Source of the DNA: Promicromonospora thailandica
Lineage (GTDB): Bacteria > Actinomycetota > Actinomycetes > Actinomycetales > Cellulomonadaceae
Length of the DNA: 64,000 bases
Reading direction: 5' to 3'
NCBI RefSeq assembly: GCF_024171955.1
Contig: NZ_JAMTCS010000002.1
Coordinates: forward strand, 297,300-361,299
Position numbers and translations under genes: made by a program. Numbering within the stretch: position 1 is the stretch's first letter; each line of letters opens with the position of its first letter. The notes beneath the pieces were generated by a model. The model made no database searches. It was not told the origin of the DNA and saw nothing but the letters and a program-made list of their open reading frames with translations. Of the stretch, positions 1-8,506 are shown piece after piece.

Positions 1-873
1 ACCACCACGACGGTCAGGGACACGCCGGGCTACCGGGCGTTCCGGGTCGTCAACGGGCTGGTCCTGGTGGTCATCACGTTCCTGACGCTCTACCCCTTCA
101 TCAACATGGTGGCGAAGGCGTTCAGCTCGCAGGCCTACATCGCCGCCGGCGAGGTCAACCTGTGGCCGCGCGGGTTCAACCTGACGACCTTCGCGAGCGT
201 GATGGGGGACTCGATCTTCTGGGTCAACTACCGGAACACGATCGTGTACACCCTGCTCGCCACGGCGATCGCGATGGCGCTGACCACGACCTTCGCCTAC
301 GCGCTGTCGAAGCCGTACCTGAAGGGCCGGGGCGTCCTGATCGGCCTGGCCATGGTGACCATGCTCTACGCGGGCGGGCTGATCCCGAACTACCTGCTCA
401 TCGACGCGATCGGGTTCAAGAACACGATGTGGGCGATCGTCGTGCCCGGAGCGATCAACGTCTTCAACCTGCTCGTCATGAAGTCGTTCTTCGACAACTT
501 CCCCAAGGAGCTGGAGGAAGCCGCCGAGATCGACGGCATGACGCAGTACGGCGTCTTCTTCCGCATCGTGCTCCCGCTGTCCAAGGCCGTCATCGCCACG
601 ATGACGCTGTTCTACGCCGTCCAGTTCTGGAACTCGTGGTTCCAGGCGTACCTGTACCTGAACGACCGGGACATGTACCCGGTCACGCTCTACCTGCGCA
701 ACCTCCTCGCCGCGGCCACGTCCACGACCGACCTCGGCAGCGACACGGTGCAGATCCAGGCGAACGTCCAGTCCGTGGCGATGCTGCTCACGGTCCTGCC
801 GATCGTCTGCGTGTACCCGTTCATCCAGAAGTACTTCGTGTCCGGCGTGATGCTCGGCTCCGTCAAGGGCTGA
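1..873 (+). CDS. Carbohydrate ABC transporter permease, LplC/YtcP type (5' end outside window)
   Basis: Inner-membrane permease of a CUT1-type importer for oligosaccharides. The frame is open from the first base, so the start lies upstream of the window; about 290 residues are visible. Five or six hydrophobic helices are seen, with the EAA loop that docks the ATPase around the EAAEIDGMTQYG motif, followed by the usual ending in ...GSVKG. Similarity is to the LplC/YtcP subfamily, which in Paenibacillus-type aldouronate clusters travels with an LplA-like binding protein, as here. No ATPase gene lies in the visible part of the operon, so a shared MsmX-like ATPase elsewhere is expected (inference). 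The next gene begins 81 bp downstream. Substrate assignment to xylan aldouronates rests on the GH39 and GH67 neighbours only. Confidence 0.9.
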   Translation, partial: TTTTVRDTPGYRAFRVVNGLVLVVITFLTLYPFINMVAKAFSSQAYIAAGEVNLWPRGFNLTTFASVMGDSIFWVNYRNTIVYTLLATAIAMALTTTFAYALSKPYLKGRGVLIGLAMVTMLYAGGLIPNYLLIDAIGFKNTMWAIVVPGAINVFNLLVMKSFFDNFPKELEEAAEIDGMTQYGVFFRIVLPLSKAVIATMTLFYAVQFWNSWFQAYLYLNDRDMYPVTLYLRNLLAAATSTTDLGSDTVQIQANVQSVAMLLTVLPIVCVYPFIQKYFVSGVMLGSVKG

Positions 874-953
874 CCTCCGCCGGCAGGCACGACGACCATC
901 TCGATCCAGCCTGACCGTCCCGAACGACGGCGTTCACAACCTGAAGGAGAACC

Positions 954-2594
954 ATGAGGATCACCCCGAGGAGGGCCGCGGCCAGCTTCGCCGCGACCGC
1001 CCTGGTCGTCACGCTCACGGCGTGCTCGACCAGCGGCGGCGAGGAGGAGGCCGCCGGCATCGACATGGAGTCGCAGGTCGGCTACATGGAGGACTTCGAG
1101 GTCGGCACCACGTTCAAGGCCACCGAGCCGGTCAGCTTCAGCCTCCTGTACCGCGACCACCCCGACTACCCCTTCAAGGCCGACTGGCCCATCGTCGAGC
1201 ACCTCAAGAACGACCAGAACGTCGAGTTCGAGTACGTCAACGTGCCGCTCGCCGACCTGGCCACGCGCCGCTCGGTGCTGATCAGCTCGGGCGACGGCCC
1301 CGACATCATGCCCTCCATCTACGCCGGCGAGGAGACGCAGTTCCGCAACGCCCTGCTGCCCATCTCGGACTACGTGGAGCACATGCCCCACTTCCTCGAC
1401 AAGATCGAGAAGTGGGGCCTGGAGGCCGAGGTCGAGCAGCTGCGGCAGGAGGACGGGAAGTACTACATCCTTCCCGGCATCCACGAGATCGCGAAGCCGC
1501 AGTACTCCATCGCGGTCCGTGCCGACCTCTGGGAGAAGGCGGGCATCACGGAGGACCCCGAGACCTGGGACGAGTTCAAGGAGCAGCTCGAGGCCGTCAA
1601 GGAGGCCAACCCGGACATCGACTACCCGTTCAGCGACAAGTGGTCGATCAACAGCCCGATGGAGCAGACGCTCAACGCCGCCGCGCCCAACTTCGGCACC
1701 TCGGCGGGCACCGGGTTCATCAACGGGCTGTGGTGGGACGAGGAGGCCGGTGAGTTCACCTACGCCGGAGCCTCGGACGGCTACCGGGACCTGGTGACCT
1801 ACTTCGCCTCGCTCGTCGAGGAGGGGCTGATGGATCCCGAGTCCGTCACCCAGGAGATGGAGCAGGGCGAGCAGAAGTTCGCGTCCGGCAGCGTGGCCGC
1901 CATCAGCTCGAACGACCAGGAGCTCGTGAAGTACCGGGACAACTTCGACCAGCTGGGCACCAAGGACGCCGAGGTGCACCAGATCGTCGTGCCCGCCGGG
2001 CCGTACGGCAGCTACCTCTCGGCGGGCTCGCGCCGCGAGTCCGGCATCGTGTTCGGCGCCGAGGCGGCGAAGGACGAGGACTTCCTCGCGATGCTGCAGT
2101 TCGTCGACTGGCTGTACTACTCGGACGAAGGCCTCGAGTTCGCCAAGTGGGGTGTCGAGGGCGAGACCTTCGAGTGGGACGGCGACAAGCGCGTGCTCAA
2201 CGAGGACATCGACGTCAACGGCCTGAACCCCGGCGCGCCCAAGGAGCTCCGCAAGGACTTCGGCTACCACAACGGGGTCTGGATGCTCGCCCACGGGTCC
2301 ACGGAGGAACTCGACAAGTCGATGCTGCGGGACGAGGTCGTCGAGTTCCTCGACGGGATGAACGCGAAGGAGGAGCTGCCCCTCCCGCCGGCCATCACGT
2401 ACGACGAGATGGAGCAGGAGCAGGCGACGCTCTACCAGACGAACCTGCAGGACATCGTCTACCAGAACACCGCGCAGTTCATCGTCGGTGACCGGCCCCT
2501 CAGCGAGTGGGACGACTACGTCGCCGAGCTCGAGGCGGCCGGGATGGCCGACTACGTCGAGCTGGCCAACAGCGCCGTCTCCGGCGGCGAGTGA
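954..2594 (+). CDS. LplA-type extracellular sugar-binding lipoprotein
   Basis: Large (546 aa) solute-binding lipoprotein of the LplA family, which captures oligosaccharides outside the membrane for the permeases upstream. The start ATG follows an AAGGAG ribosome site. The N-terminus has an Arg-rich head, a hydrophobic stretch and the lipobox LTAC with the lipidated Cys at residue 24, followed by a Ser/Gly/Glu-rich tether. The length (longer than the usual 430 aa) and sequence features such as MEQGEQKFASG fit LplA-type proteins that pair with LplB/LplC permeases. A 15-bp-stem hairpin lies immediately after the stop, separating this highly expressed type of gene from the GH39 gene. The substrate is inferred as xylo- or aldouronate oligosaccharide from context. 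Confidence 0.92.
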   Translation: MRITPRRAAASFAATALVVTLTACSTSGGEEEAAGIDMESQVGYMEDFEVGTTFKATEPVSFSLLYRDHPDYPFKADWPIVEHLKNDQNVEFEYVNVPLADLATRRSVLISSGDGPDIMPSIYAGEETQFRNALLPISDYVEHMPHFLDKIEKWGLEAEVEQLRQEDGKYYILPGIHEIAKPQYSIAVRADLWEKAGITEDPETWDEFKEQLEAVKEANPDIDYPFSDKWSINSPMEQTLNAAAPNFGTSAGTGFINGLWWDEEAGEFTYAGASDGYRDLVTYFASLVEEGLMDPESVTQEMEQGEQKFASGSVAAISSNDQELVKYRDNFDQLGTKDAEVHQIVVPAGPYGSYLSAGSRRESGIVFGAEAAKDEDFLAMLQFVDWLYYSDEGLEFAKWGVEGETFEWDGDKRVLNEDIDVNGLNPGAPKELRKDFGYHNGVWMLAHGSTEELDKSMLRDEVVEFLDGMNAKEELPLPPAITYDEMEQEQATLYQTNLQDIVYQNTAQFIVGDRPLSEWDDYVAELEAAGMADYVELANSAVSGGE

Positions 2595-2601
2595 CCCCTG
2601 C

Positions 2602-2641
2602 GCCAGGTGTGCGGGCCGCCTGTGGCGCCCGCACACCTGGC
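2602..2641 (+). terminator. Perfect 15-bp stem hairpin after the binding-protein gene
   Basis: Inverted repeat with arms GCCAGGTGTGCGGGC and its complement separated by 10 nt. It lies 8 bp after the stop codon of the binding-protein gene and 20 bp before the ribosome site of the GH39 gene, with no U-tract. It probably acts as a partial terminator or 3'-end stabiliser that leaves the binding protein more abundant than downstream genes (inference). Confidence 0.7.
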
Positions 2642-2670
2642 CATGCCTGAACCACCCACCAAGGAGACCT

Positions 2671-4245
2671 GTGCCCCGCACCATCGTGCCGACCGAGCCC
2701 GCCGGAAGCCTCAGCGACGCCTGGCGCACCTGCCTCGGCACCGGACGGTTCAACCTCGCTCTGCGTCGCGACTACCAGGACTCCCTGGCGCTCGTGCAGC
2801 GCGACATCGGGTTCCGGTACATCCGGGGCCACGGCATCCTGCACGACGACGTCGCCGTCCACAGGCCGTACGACGTCGCCGGCCACCGGGGTACCGCCTA
2901 CGTCTTCACGTACGTCGACCAGGTGATCGACGCCTACCTCGGCCTCGGCATCAAACCGTTCCTCGAGCTCGGTTTCATGCCCCGCGGCCTCGCGTCCGGC
3001 AACCAGACCGTGTTCTGGTGGCACGGCAACGTCACCCCGCCGCGCGACCACGCCGAGTGGGCACGGCTCGTGCAGGCCCTGCTGCGCCACCTCGTCGACC
3101 GGTACGGCATCGACGAGGTGCGCACCTGGCCCGTCGAGGTGTGGAACGAGCCCAACCTCACGCACTTCTGGGCAGGCGCCGACCAGGAGGCGTACTTCCG
3201 CCTCTACGAGGCATCGGTGCTCGCCGTGAAGGACGTCGACGCCGAGCTGCGGGTGGGCGGCCCCGCCCTGTCTCCCGGCGCCGACGACTGGTGGAAGCCC
3301 TTCGCCGACTTCGTCACCGCGCGCGACCTGCCCGCCGACTTCCTGTCGGTGCACGCCTACGCCTCCGGACCCGCCCAGCACGTGCCGTTCGGCGTCTACC
3401 AGACGCTCCGCCGGCCCCAGGACCTGCTGGACCAGTTCGCCCGGCCGCGCGAGATCCTCGCGGGGACGGCGCTCGCGGACCGGCCGCTGCACGTCACGGA
3501 GTTCAACACGAGCTACCGGCCGGACAACCCGGTGCACGACACCGCGTACAACGCGGCCTACCTGGCGCCGGTGCTCGCGGGCGGCGGGCAGCACGCCGAC
3601 TCGTTCGCGTACTGGACCTTCAGCGACACGTTCGAGGAGGAGGGCGTCCCGGCGTCGTTCTTCCACGGCGGGTTCGGCATGCTGGCCCACCGCCAGGTGC
3701 GCAAGCCGACGTTCCACCTGTACGCGTTCCTGGCGCGGATGGGCCAGGAGGTGCTCGCGCGCGGCACGGACCACCTGGTCACGCGGCACGCGGGGACCGG
3801 GCAGGTCACGGTGCTCGCGTGGCAGCCGGTGGGTGGCACGGACGACGGCCCGGAGCCGCCCCGCCACGAGCTCCGCCTCAGCCTCCCCCTCAGCCGTCCC
3901 CCGGTGTCGGACCCCCAGGCCGCCCGGGCGACCCCCACGTCTGAGACGTCGCGGGCGTTCGTCATGCGGCACGATGTCGACGAGGTCGCCGGCAACGCCT
4001 GGGCGGCCTGGCGGGAGATGGGGCGGCCCGCGTCGCCGTCGGCCCGGCAGCTCGACGCGCTGCACGAGGCGAGCGAGCCCGCCCGCCGCGCGTACTCCCT
4101 GCCCGTGGTCCCGACGGCGGACGGCGGCCGCGTCGAGCTCGACCTGACCCTCGGCCGGCACGGCGTGACGCTGGTGACCGTCGACGGCGTGCGGGACGAG
4201 ACCCCGCCGTGGCTCGATGACGCGCGGATCCTGGGCCGTGGCTGA
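2671..4245 (+). CDS. GH39 family glycosidase, beta-xylosidase-like
   Basis: Cytosolic retaining glycosidase of family GH39 (no signal peptide), expected to release xylose from imported xylo-oligosaccharides. The start chosen is GTG 2671, five bases after AAGGAG; the open frame extends upstream into the previous gene but without a ribosome site. The protein is 524 aa. The acid/base motif VWNEPN places the catalytic Glu at residue 160 and the nucleophile motif HVTEFNTSY places the second Glu at residue 277, spacing typical of XynB-type enzymes. A (beta/alpha)8 barrel fills residues 15 to 400 with a beta-sandwich behind. Its reading frame overlaps the next gene by 29 bp. Alpha-iduronidase-like specificity, also found in GH39, cannot be excluded, but the xylan context favours xylosidase. 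Confidence 0.88.
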   Translation: MPRTIVPTEPAGSLSDAWRTCLGTGRFNLALRRDYQDSLALVQRDIGFRYIRGHGILHDDVAVHRPYDVAGHRGTAYVFTYVDQVIDAYLGLGIKPFLELGFMPRGLASGNQTVFWWHGNVTPPRDHAEWARLVQALLRHLVDRYGIDEVRTWPVEVWNEPNLTHFWAGADQEAYFRLYEASVLAVKDVDAELRVGGPALSPGADDWWKPFADFVTARDLPADFLSVHAYASGPAQHVPFGVYQTLRRPQDLLDQFARPREILAGTALADRPLHVTEFNTSYRPDNPVHDTAYNAAYLAPVLAGGGQHADSFAYWTFSDTFEEEGVPASFFHGGFGMLAHRQVRKPTFHLYAFLARMGQEVLARGTDHLVTRHAGTGQVTVLAWQPVGGTDDGPEPPRHELRLSLPLSRPPVSDPQAARATPTSETSRAFVMRHDVDEVAGNAWAAWREMGRPASPSARQLDALHEASEPARRAYSLPVVPTADGGRVELDLTLGRHGVTLVTVDGVRDETPPWLDDARILGRG

Positions 4246-4918
4246 GCGCAGGGAGTACGGCGACGGGCCTCTGGGCCGGGGGGCGAACGCCGTCTACTGG
4301 TACCTCGTGGTCGAGCTGCTGCTCGTGCTCACGTCGCTGCCCGGACTGGTCGTGCTCGCGCTGCTGGACAGGTCGGTCGGCAACGCCCCGTTCGTCGTGC
4401 TGTGCCTGCTGCCGCTGGGTCCCGCCGCCTCGGCGGGCCTGTTCGCGCTCCGCGAGCGAGCCACGGCGGACGCACTCCGGCCCGCCGCGTCGTTCTGGCG
4501 CGGATATCGCCTGAACTGGGCGGACGTGCTGCGGGTGTGGACGCCCGCGCTCGTCGTGCTGGGGTTGCTGGGCGTATCGCTCGCGAACCTGGAAGCGGCG
4601 GGCGTGCCGCGGTGGTTCGCGCCGGCCCTCCTGGTGATCGGCGCGGGGGTGCTGCTCTGGTCCGTGAACGCGCTGGTCATCGTCTCGTTCTTCGGCTTCC
4701 GGACGCGGGACGCGGCGCGGCTCGCCGCCTACTACCTCGCTGCCCGCCCGCTGGTCACGCTCGGCACGCTCTCCCTCCTGGTGCTCGCGGGCGGGGTGGT
4801 CGTGCTGACGTCGGAGGTGGTGTTCGGCCTGGTCGTGGTGGTCTGGCTCGCGTTCGTGCTCCGGAACGCACGCCCGCTGCTGGCGGACGTCGAGGAGCGG
4901 TTCACGACCGCGGGCTGA
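4217..4918 (+). CDS. DUF624 (YesL-like) membrane protein
   Basis: Integral membrane protein of 233 aa with about five hydrophobic helices and the DUF624/YesL pattern: an N-terminal helix pair with a Pro-rich turn (LTSLPGLVVLALL), a conserved Ala/Gly-rich segment and a FFGFRTRDAARL loop. Members of this family accompany CUT1 sugar transporters in Bacillus yes-type clusters; their role is unknown. Its start overlaps the GH39 gene by 29 bp; GTG 4238 is an alternative start with an overlap of only 8 bp. This is one of three DUF624-like genes in the window, each the last gene of a sugar ABC operon. The N-terminal residues before the first helix are weakly conserved, so the start is uncertain. Confidence 0.75.
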   Translation: MTRGSWAVAERREYGDGPLGRGANAVYWYLVVELLLVLTSLPGLVVLALLDRSVGNAPFVVLCLLPLGPAASAGLFALRERATADALRPAASFWRGYRLNWADVLRVWTPALVVLGLLGVSLANLEAAGVPRWFAPALLVIGAGVLLWSVNALVIVSFFGFRTRDAARLAAYYLAARPLVTLGTLSLLVLAGGVVVLTSEVVFGLVVVVWLAFVLRNARPLLADVEERFTTAG

Positions 4919-4939
4919 GGCCGTGCAACATTGTCCGAT

Positions 4940-4959
4940 CTGTGGCATGTGCGCCACAG
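4940..4959. promoter_or_regulatory. Inverted repeat CTGTGGC-N6-GCCACAG before membrane-protein gene
   Basis: Seven-base arms separated by six bases lie 30 bp before the start of the downstream membrane-protein gene, in the 70 bp between it and the DUF624 gene. Symmetry and position fit a regulator binding site, but a weak terminator is equally possible. Confidence 0.35.
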
Positions 4960-4988
4960 TGTGGCCATGGGGATCAAGTGGTGATCAG

Positions 4989-5909
4989 ATGGTGATCAAG
5001 CAGGGGGACCCGGCCAGGCTCACCTACCGCTACCTCCGGGTGGCGATCGTGGCCGTCGTGCTGGTGCTGTTCGTGTCGCTGACCTGGCAGATCCTGGCCG
5101 ACCACGGACGGCTCGCGTCGGGTGAGGAGTGGTGGCACGCGTCGATCAGCGCGTACTTCTACTCGCCCGTGCAGAGCATCTTCGTGAGCGCGCTGGTCGG
5201 TATCGGCGTATGCCTCGTGGCGATCAAGGGGCGGCGGGGCGCGGAGGAGGTGCTGCTCAACTTCGCGGGCCTGCTCGCCGTCCTCGTGGCCCTGGTGCCG
5301 ACGCCGCTGGACGCCACGATGTGCACCGCCGAGCCGTACTGCCTCGACGTGCCGGAGCGGGTGACCAACAACGTGGGCACGCTGCTGCTGGTCGGCGGCG
5401 TGGTGCTCGCGCTCGCCACCTGGCCGCGGCGGCGCGACCTCGGCGGGCCGGCGGGCTGGGACCTGTGGCTCACCTGGCTGGCGTGGGCGGGCACCGGTAC
5501 GTGGCTGCTGGCGTGGCCCGCGAGCTTCCTGACCGTGGCGCACTACGCGGCGGCCGTGCTGCTGTTCGCCTGCCTCGTGGCGGTCGCCTGGATCAACGGC
5601 TCGGACCGGGTGGTCACCGCGCAGGCCCTGGAACGGCTGCGCGGCATGTCGGCGGCGGCGTACCGGGTCTGGTACCGGTGGATCGCCGTGGTGATGGCCG
5701 CGGTCCTCGTCGTGGGCCTGTCCGCCATGGTGGTGCTGGACCGGTGGTTCCCCGGCGTGTTCCCGCAGACGCTGTTCGTGGTCGAGGCCCTGATGATGCT
5801 CGTCTTCGCCCTGTTCTGGACGCTCCAGACCATCCAGTTCTGGGACGTCGGCCTGCCCGCGCGGGCCCGGGACGAGGACGTGCCGGTGCCGGGGGACCTG
5901 CCGCTGTAG
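4989..5909 (+). CDS. Polytopic membrane protein, unknown function
   Basis: Product of 306 aa with seven or eight predicted membrane helices and short loops; I do not recognise a named family. The frame is open from 4923, but the stretch before ATG 4989 is Cys-rich, unlike the rest, and overlaps an inverted repeat; ATG 4989 or GTG 4992 is the likely start. Visible features are a Tyr-rich segment at the end of helix 2 (SISAYFYSPVQ), a Cys pair in an external loop between helices 3 and 4 (MCTAEPYC), and a short acidic C-terminus. Such Cys-containing loops suggest an extracytoplasmic disulfide. It is the last plus-strand gene before a convergent regulator gene 17 bp away. It is probably a separate unit from the sugar operon. 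Confidence 0.75.
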   Translation: MVIKQGDPARLTYRYLRVAIVAVVLVLFVSLTWQILADHGRLASGEEWWHASISAYFYSPVQSIFVSALVGIGVCLVAIKGRRGAEEVLLNFAGLLAVLVALVPTPLDATMCTAEPYCLDVPERVTNNVGTLLLVGGVVLALATWPRRRDLGGPAGWDLWLTWLAWAGTGTWLLAWPASFLTVAHYAAAVLLFACLVAVAWINGSDRVVTAQALERLRGMSAAAYRVWYRWIAVVMAAVLVVGLSAMVVLDRWFPGVFPQTLFVVEALMMLVFALFWTLQTIQFWDVGLPARARDEDVPVPGDLPL

Positions 5910-5926
5910 CCGGGTCGGAGCACTGC

Positions 5927-6685
5927 CTACCCGCGGTCCCGGCCGGGCGGGGCGGCAGCATCGTCCGACGTCGGCGCGGGCTGGGCGTGCAGGATCTCGC
6001 GGGCCTGCTCCGCCGCGCGGGCGATGCTCTCGGCGACGAAGTCCATGAACCGGGCGATGTTCTCCAGGCGGGCCGCCGCGGGGGTGTGCGGGCCGAGTAC
6101 CCGCGCGCCCTGCCGTGCGGTCTCGGCGAGCGCGGTGTTGGCTCGCGCTCCGGCGATGGTCGCCTGGTAGAAGAGCTCGTTGTCGACGACGTAGCGCTCG
6201 CGACGGCGGTCGTCCCGTTCGCGACGGACGAGGCTCTGGCTCTCCAGGAAGGAGATCGCCTTGGAGATGGACCCCGGGCTGACCTGGAGGTGGCGGGCGA
6301 GCTCGGACGCGGTGTGGCTGCCCGTGTCGCTGATGAACAGGCAGGTCAGCACCCGGGCAGTCATCCGGGGCAGGCCGGAACCCATGAGGACGGTGGTGAG
6401 GGTCTCCTCGTAGTCGGCCACCGCCGCGGCGTCGCGACCGTGGGCCGGCAGGGCCGACTCCGGGCCGCGCGGGGAGGTGGGCCTGCGCCGCTGCGCGCGG
6501 CGTTCGGTGGCGCGGTGGGCCAGGTCGGCGCGGTAGGCGGTGGGACCTCCGTTGCGCATCACCTCACGGGTGACCGTCGAGGTCGGGCGGTCGATGCTGC
6601 GGGCGATCTCGGCGTACGGCCGGCTGTCGGCCAGTCCCGTCGCGATCTGCTGGCGTTCCTGCTTGGTGAGTCTGCCTCCCGGCAT
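5927..6685 (-). CDS. Regulator: IS30-like HTH fused to MarR/GbsR-like winged helix
   Basis: Predicted transcription factor of 252 aa. Residues about 4-45 (RLTKQERQQIATGLA and following) resemble the helix-turn-helix of IS30-type transposases (HTH_38). Residues about 90-170 form a MarR/GbsR-like winged helix (ASELARHLQVSPGSISKAIS). The C-terminus is helical and may dimerise. ATG 6685 is chosen because GAGGGG lies 6 bases upstream; upstream in-frame Met codons lack a ribosome site. It is divergent from the DUF4097 and hydrolase genes across a 239-bp gap with several TTGCAA-centred palindromes, so it probably controls itself and those genes. No transposase catalytic core is present, so it is not an IS element. 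Ligand is unknown. Confidence 0.82.
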   Translation of the reverse strand: MPGGRLTKQERQQIATGLADSRPYAEIARSIDRPTSTVTREVMRNGGPTAYRADLAHRATERRAQRRRPTSPRGPESALPAHGRDAAAVADYEETLTTVLMGSGLPRMTARVLTCLFISDTGSHTASELARHLQVSPGSISKAISFLESQSLVRRERDDRRRERYVVDNELFYQATIAGARANTALAETARQGARVLGPHTPAAARLENIARFMDFVAESIARAAEQAREILHAQPAPTSDDAAAPPGRDRG

Positions 6686-6734
6686 GCCGTTCCCCTCGGG
6701 TGCTCGTGGCGGGTCTGACGGCTCCACCATAGCG

Positions 6735-6884
6735 TTCAGTGCTGAACCATTGCAATGATTCCTCGTCCGCTCGTTGCGTTGTGTCGCGGGCCGTTGCAAC
6801 GAATATGGTGCTCTGACCTGCGCGGACATTTCCGGAGTGCAACGAACTGCTTGTAGAGATTCGGAAAGCAACGTAGCGTTTCCG
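6735..6884. promoter_or_regulatory. Divergent promoter region with TTGCAA palindromes
   Basis: The gap between the regulator and the DUF4097 gene is AT-richer than its surroundings and carries two perfect 10-bp palindromes sharing a TTGCAA core: CATTGCAATG at 6748-6757 and CGTTGCAACG at 6792-6801. Degenerate copies (CGTTGCGTTG at 6772, GTGCAACGAA at 6838) follow. Further inverted repeats are TTCAGTGCTGAA at 6735-6746 and CGGAAA-N11-TTTCCG at 6862-6884. The pattern suggests binding by the neighbouring dimeric regulator; the promoters themselves cannot be fixed. Confidence 0.6.
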
Positions 6885-6924
6885 ATATCAGAAAGACGCG
6901 CAGCACCGAGACCAGGAGCAGACC

Positions 6925-7593
6925 ATGATGCAGCAGTTCACCACCCCCTCCGCCGTCACCGCCGTCGTCGACACCCCGGCCGGCCGGGTCCAGGTCATCG
7001 CGGCCGACCGCACCGAGACCACCGTCGAGGTGCTGCCGGCCGACCCGGCCAAGGGTCGTGACGTCAAGGCCGCCGAGCGGACCACCGTCACCTACGGCGA
7101 CGGCGTCCTGCGGGTCAGCGCGCCCGAGCCCGCCCACAAGCTCCTCGGCCCGTCCGGGGCCGTCGAGGTCACCATCCAGCTGCCCGCCGGCTCTCGCGTC
7201 GAGGCCACCTCGGCCGCCTCGGAGCTGCGCGGCGTCGGCCGCCTCGGTGAGGTCGTCTTCGAGGGCGCCTACCGGCAGATCAAGATCGACGAGGCCACCG
7301 GCGGGCGCCTGGGCGCGACGGACGGCGACGTCGAGGTCGGGCGCCTGACCGGTCCCGCGCAGATCAGCACCCTTCGCGGCGACATCCGGATCGGCGAGGC
7401 CACCCGCGGCACGGTCGTGCTCGAGACGCAGTCCGGGAACATCTCGGTCGGCGCCGCCGCCGGCGTCTCCGCCGCCCTGGACGCCGGCACCAGCCTCGGC
7501 CGGGTCAGCAACTCCCTCACGAACACCGGCACCACCGAGCTCGACATCCGCGCGACGACCATGCAGGGCGACATCAGCGCCCACAGCCTCTGA
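6925..7593 (+). CDS. DUF4097-family beta-helix-like protein
   Basis: Cytosolic-looking 222-aa protein made of short repeating beta strands (residues 10-220), matching the DUF4097 pattern of adhesin-like beta repeats: motifs such as LRGDIRIGEAT and ETQSGNISVGAA recur every 18-22 residues. There is no signal peptide or membrane segment. The ATG ATG start is preceded by CAGGAG. It is the first gene after the divergent regulator and is followed 47 bp later by an alpha/beta hydrolase. In actinobacteria this type of regulator, DUF4097 and hydrolase or transporter are frequent neighbours; function is not established. Confidence 0.8.
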   Translation: MMQQFTTPSAVTAVVDTPAGRVQVIAADRTETTVEVLPADPAKGRDVKAAERTTVTYGDGVLRVSAPEPAHKLLGPSGAVEVTIQLPAGSRVEATSAASELRGVGRLGEVVFEGAYRQIKIDEATGGRLGATDGDVEVGRLTGPAQISTLRGDIRIGEATRGTVVLETQSGNISVGAAAGVSAALDAGTSLGRVSNSLTNTGTTELDIRATTMQGDISAHSL

Positions 7594-7640
7594 GCCCCCG
7601 GCCCGATCCGCACCTGCCCAGGAGATAACAAGGAGAGAGC

Positions 7641-8459
7641 ATGACGAACGACAGCGCGTCCGCGACCAGCTCCACGTGGACCGGCACGGTGCCGGTCGAC
7701 GACACCGCCCTGGCCGTGACCGACACGGGCGGCACCGGGATCCCGGTGGTCTACCTCAACGGCCAGTTCGCCACCCAGGGCTACTGGCGGCGGGTCGTCG
7801 ACGAGCTCGGCACCGGCTTCCGGCACATCACCTACGACGAGCGGGCCCGGGGCAGGAGGTCCGGGACCTCGGCGGACTACTCCTTCGCGGCCGCCCTCCG
7901 GGACGTCGACGCCGTCCTGGCGGCCCGGGGTGTGGAGCGGGCGATCGTGGTGGGCTGGTCCTACGGGGCCTTCGTCGCGTCGCACTGGGCCAGCCGGAAC
8001 CCCGACCGTGCGCTCGGCGCGGTCCTGGTGGACGGCGCGTACCCGTACGACTGGATCGACGAGGCTATGGAGCGCCGGATCCGCACGATGTTCCGCCGGA
8101 TGAGGTGGTTGACGGTCCCGCTCCGGCTGACGGGCATCACCCCGCGGATGAGCGCCGACCAGCAGGCCGACAGCAACATCGAGCTCGGCTGGATCTCGCG
8201 CGAGAGCGAGCTCGGCCCGGTGCTCGACCGCATCACCGTCCCGACCCAGTACGTGGTCGCCTCGGGCAGGTCTCTCGGCAGCAAGGGCGACGAGCAGGAG
8301 GTCATCCGTACCAGCCTCGGCGGTGTGACCGCCCGGAACCCGCACATCACGATCGGCGCGAAGGTCGCCAGCAACCACGGCGCGATCCTCAAGAAGGACT
8401 TCCGGGCGATCGCGGAGTCCGTGCGCGAGGTCGCGACGCTCGCCGCCGAGACGCCCTGA
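7641..8459 (+). CDS. Alpha/beta hydrolase
   Basis: Alpha/beta-hydrolase fold protein of 272 aa, cytosolic. The nucleophile elbow GWSYG gives Ser107, the oxyanion segment is near YLNGQFATQGYW (residues 38-49), and the C-terminal His is probably His246 in SNHGAIL. A lid region rich in Arg and Met (residues 140-175) covers the active site. AAGGAGAGAGC precedes the ATG. It follows the DUF4097 gene by 47 bp and is probably in the same transcript under the divergent regulator. The substrate is unknown; peroxidase-, lactonase- or esterase-type activities are all possible in this fold. A hairpin immediately after the stop terminates the unit. Confidence 0.85.
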   Translation: MTNDSASATSSTWTGTVPVDDTALAVTDTGGTGIPVVYLNGQFATQGYWRRVVDELGTGFRHITYDERARGRRSGTSADYSFAAALRDVDAVLAARGVERAIVVGWSYGAFVASHWASRNPDRALGAVLVDGAYPYDWIDEAMERRIRTMFRRMRWLTVPLRLTGITPRMSADQQADSNIELGWISRESELGPVLDRITVPTQYVVASGRSLGSKGDEQEVIRTSLGGVTARNPHITIGAKVASNHGAILKKDFRAIAESVREVATLAAETP

Positions 8460-8474
8460 GCCCGCCCGGCGGCG

Positions 8475-8506
8475 GACGCTCAGGTCGGTCGGCCGGCCTG
8501 AGCGTC
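8475..8506. terminator. Bidirectional hairpin between hydrolase and toxin genes
   Basis: Perfect 10-bp arms GACGCTCAGG and CCTGAGCGTC flank a 12-nt GC-rich loop. It sits 15 bp after the hydrolase stop and overlaps the last codons of the convergent doc-like gene, so it can serve both strands. There is no U-tract. Confidence 0.7.

Noticed and set aside
690-4161. Long minus-strand open frames (690-2753 and 2500-4161) opposite the binding-protein and GH39 genes
   Set aside because: They are Arg/Val/Leu-rich antisense shadows of well-supported genes, common at this GC content; no family features or ribosome sites.
5927-6685. IS30-family transposase
   Set aside because: Only the HTH resembles IS30; there is no DDE catalytic core, no terminal inverted repeats, and a MarR-like domain follows.
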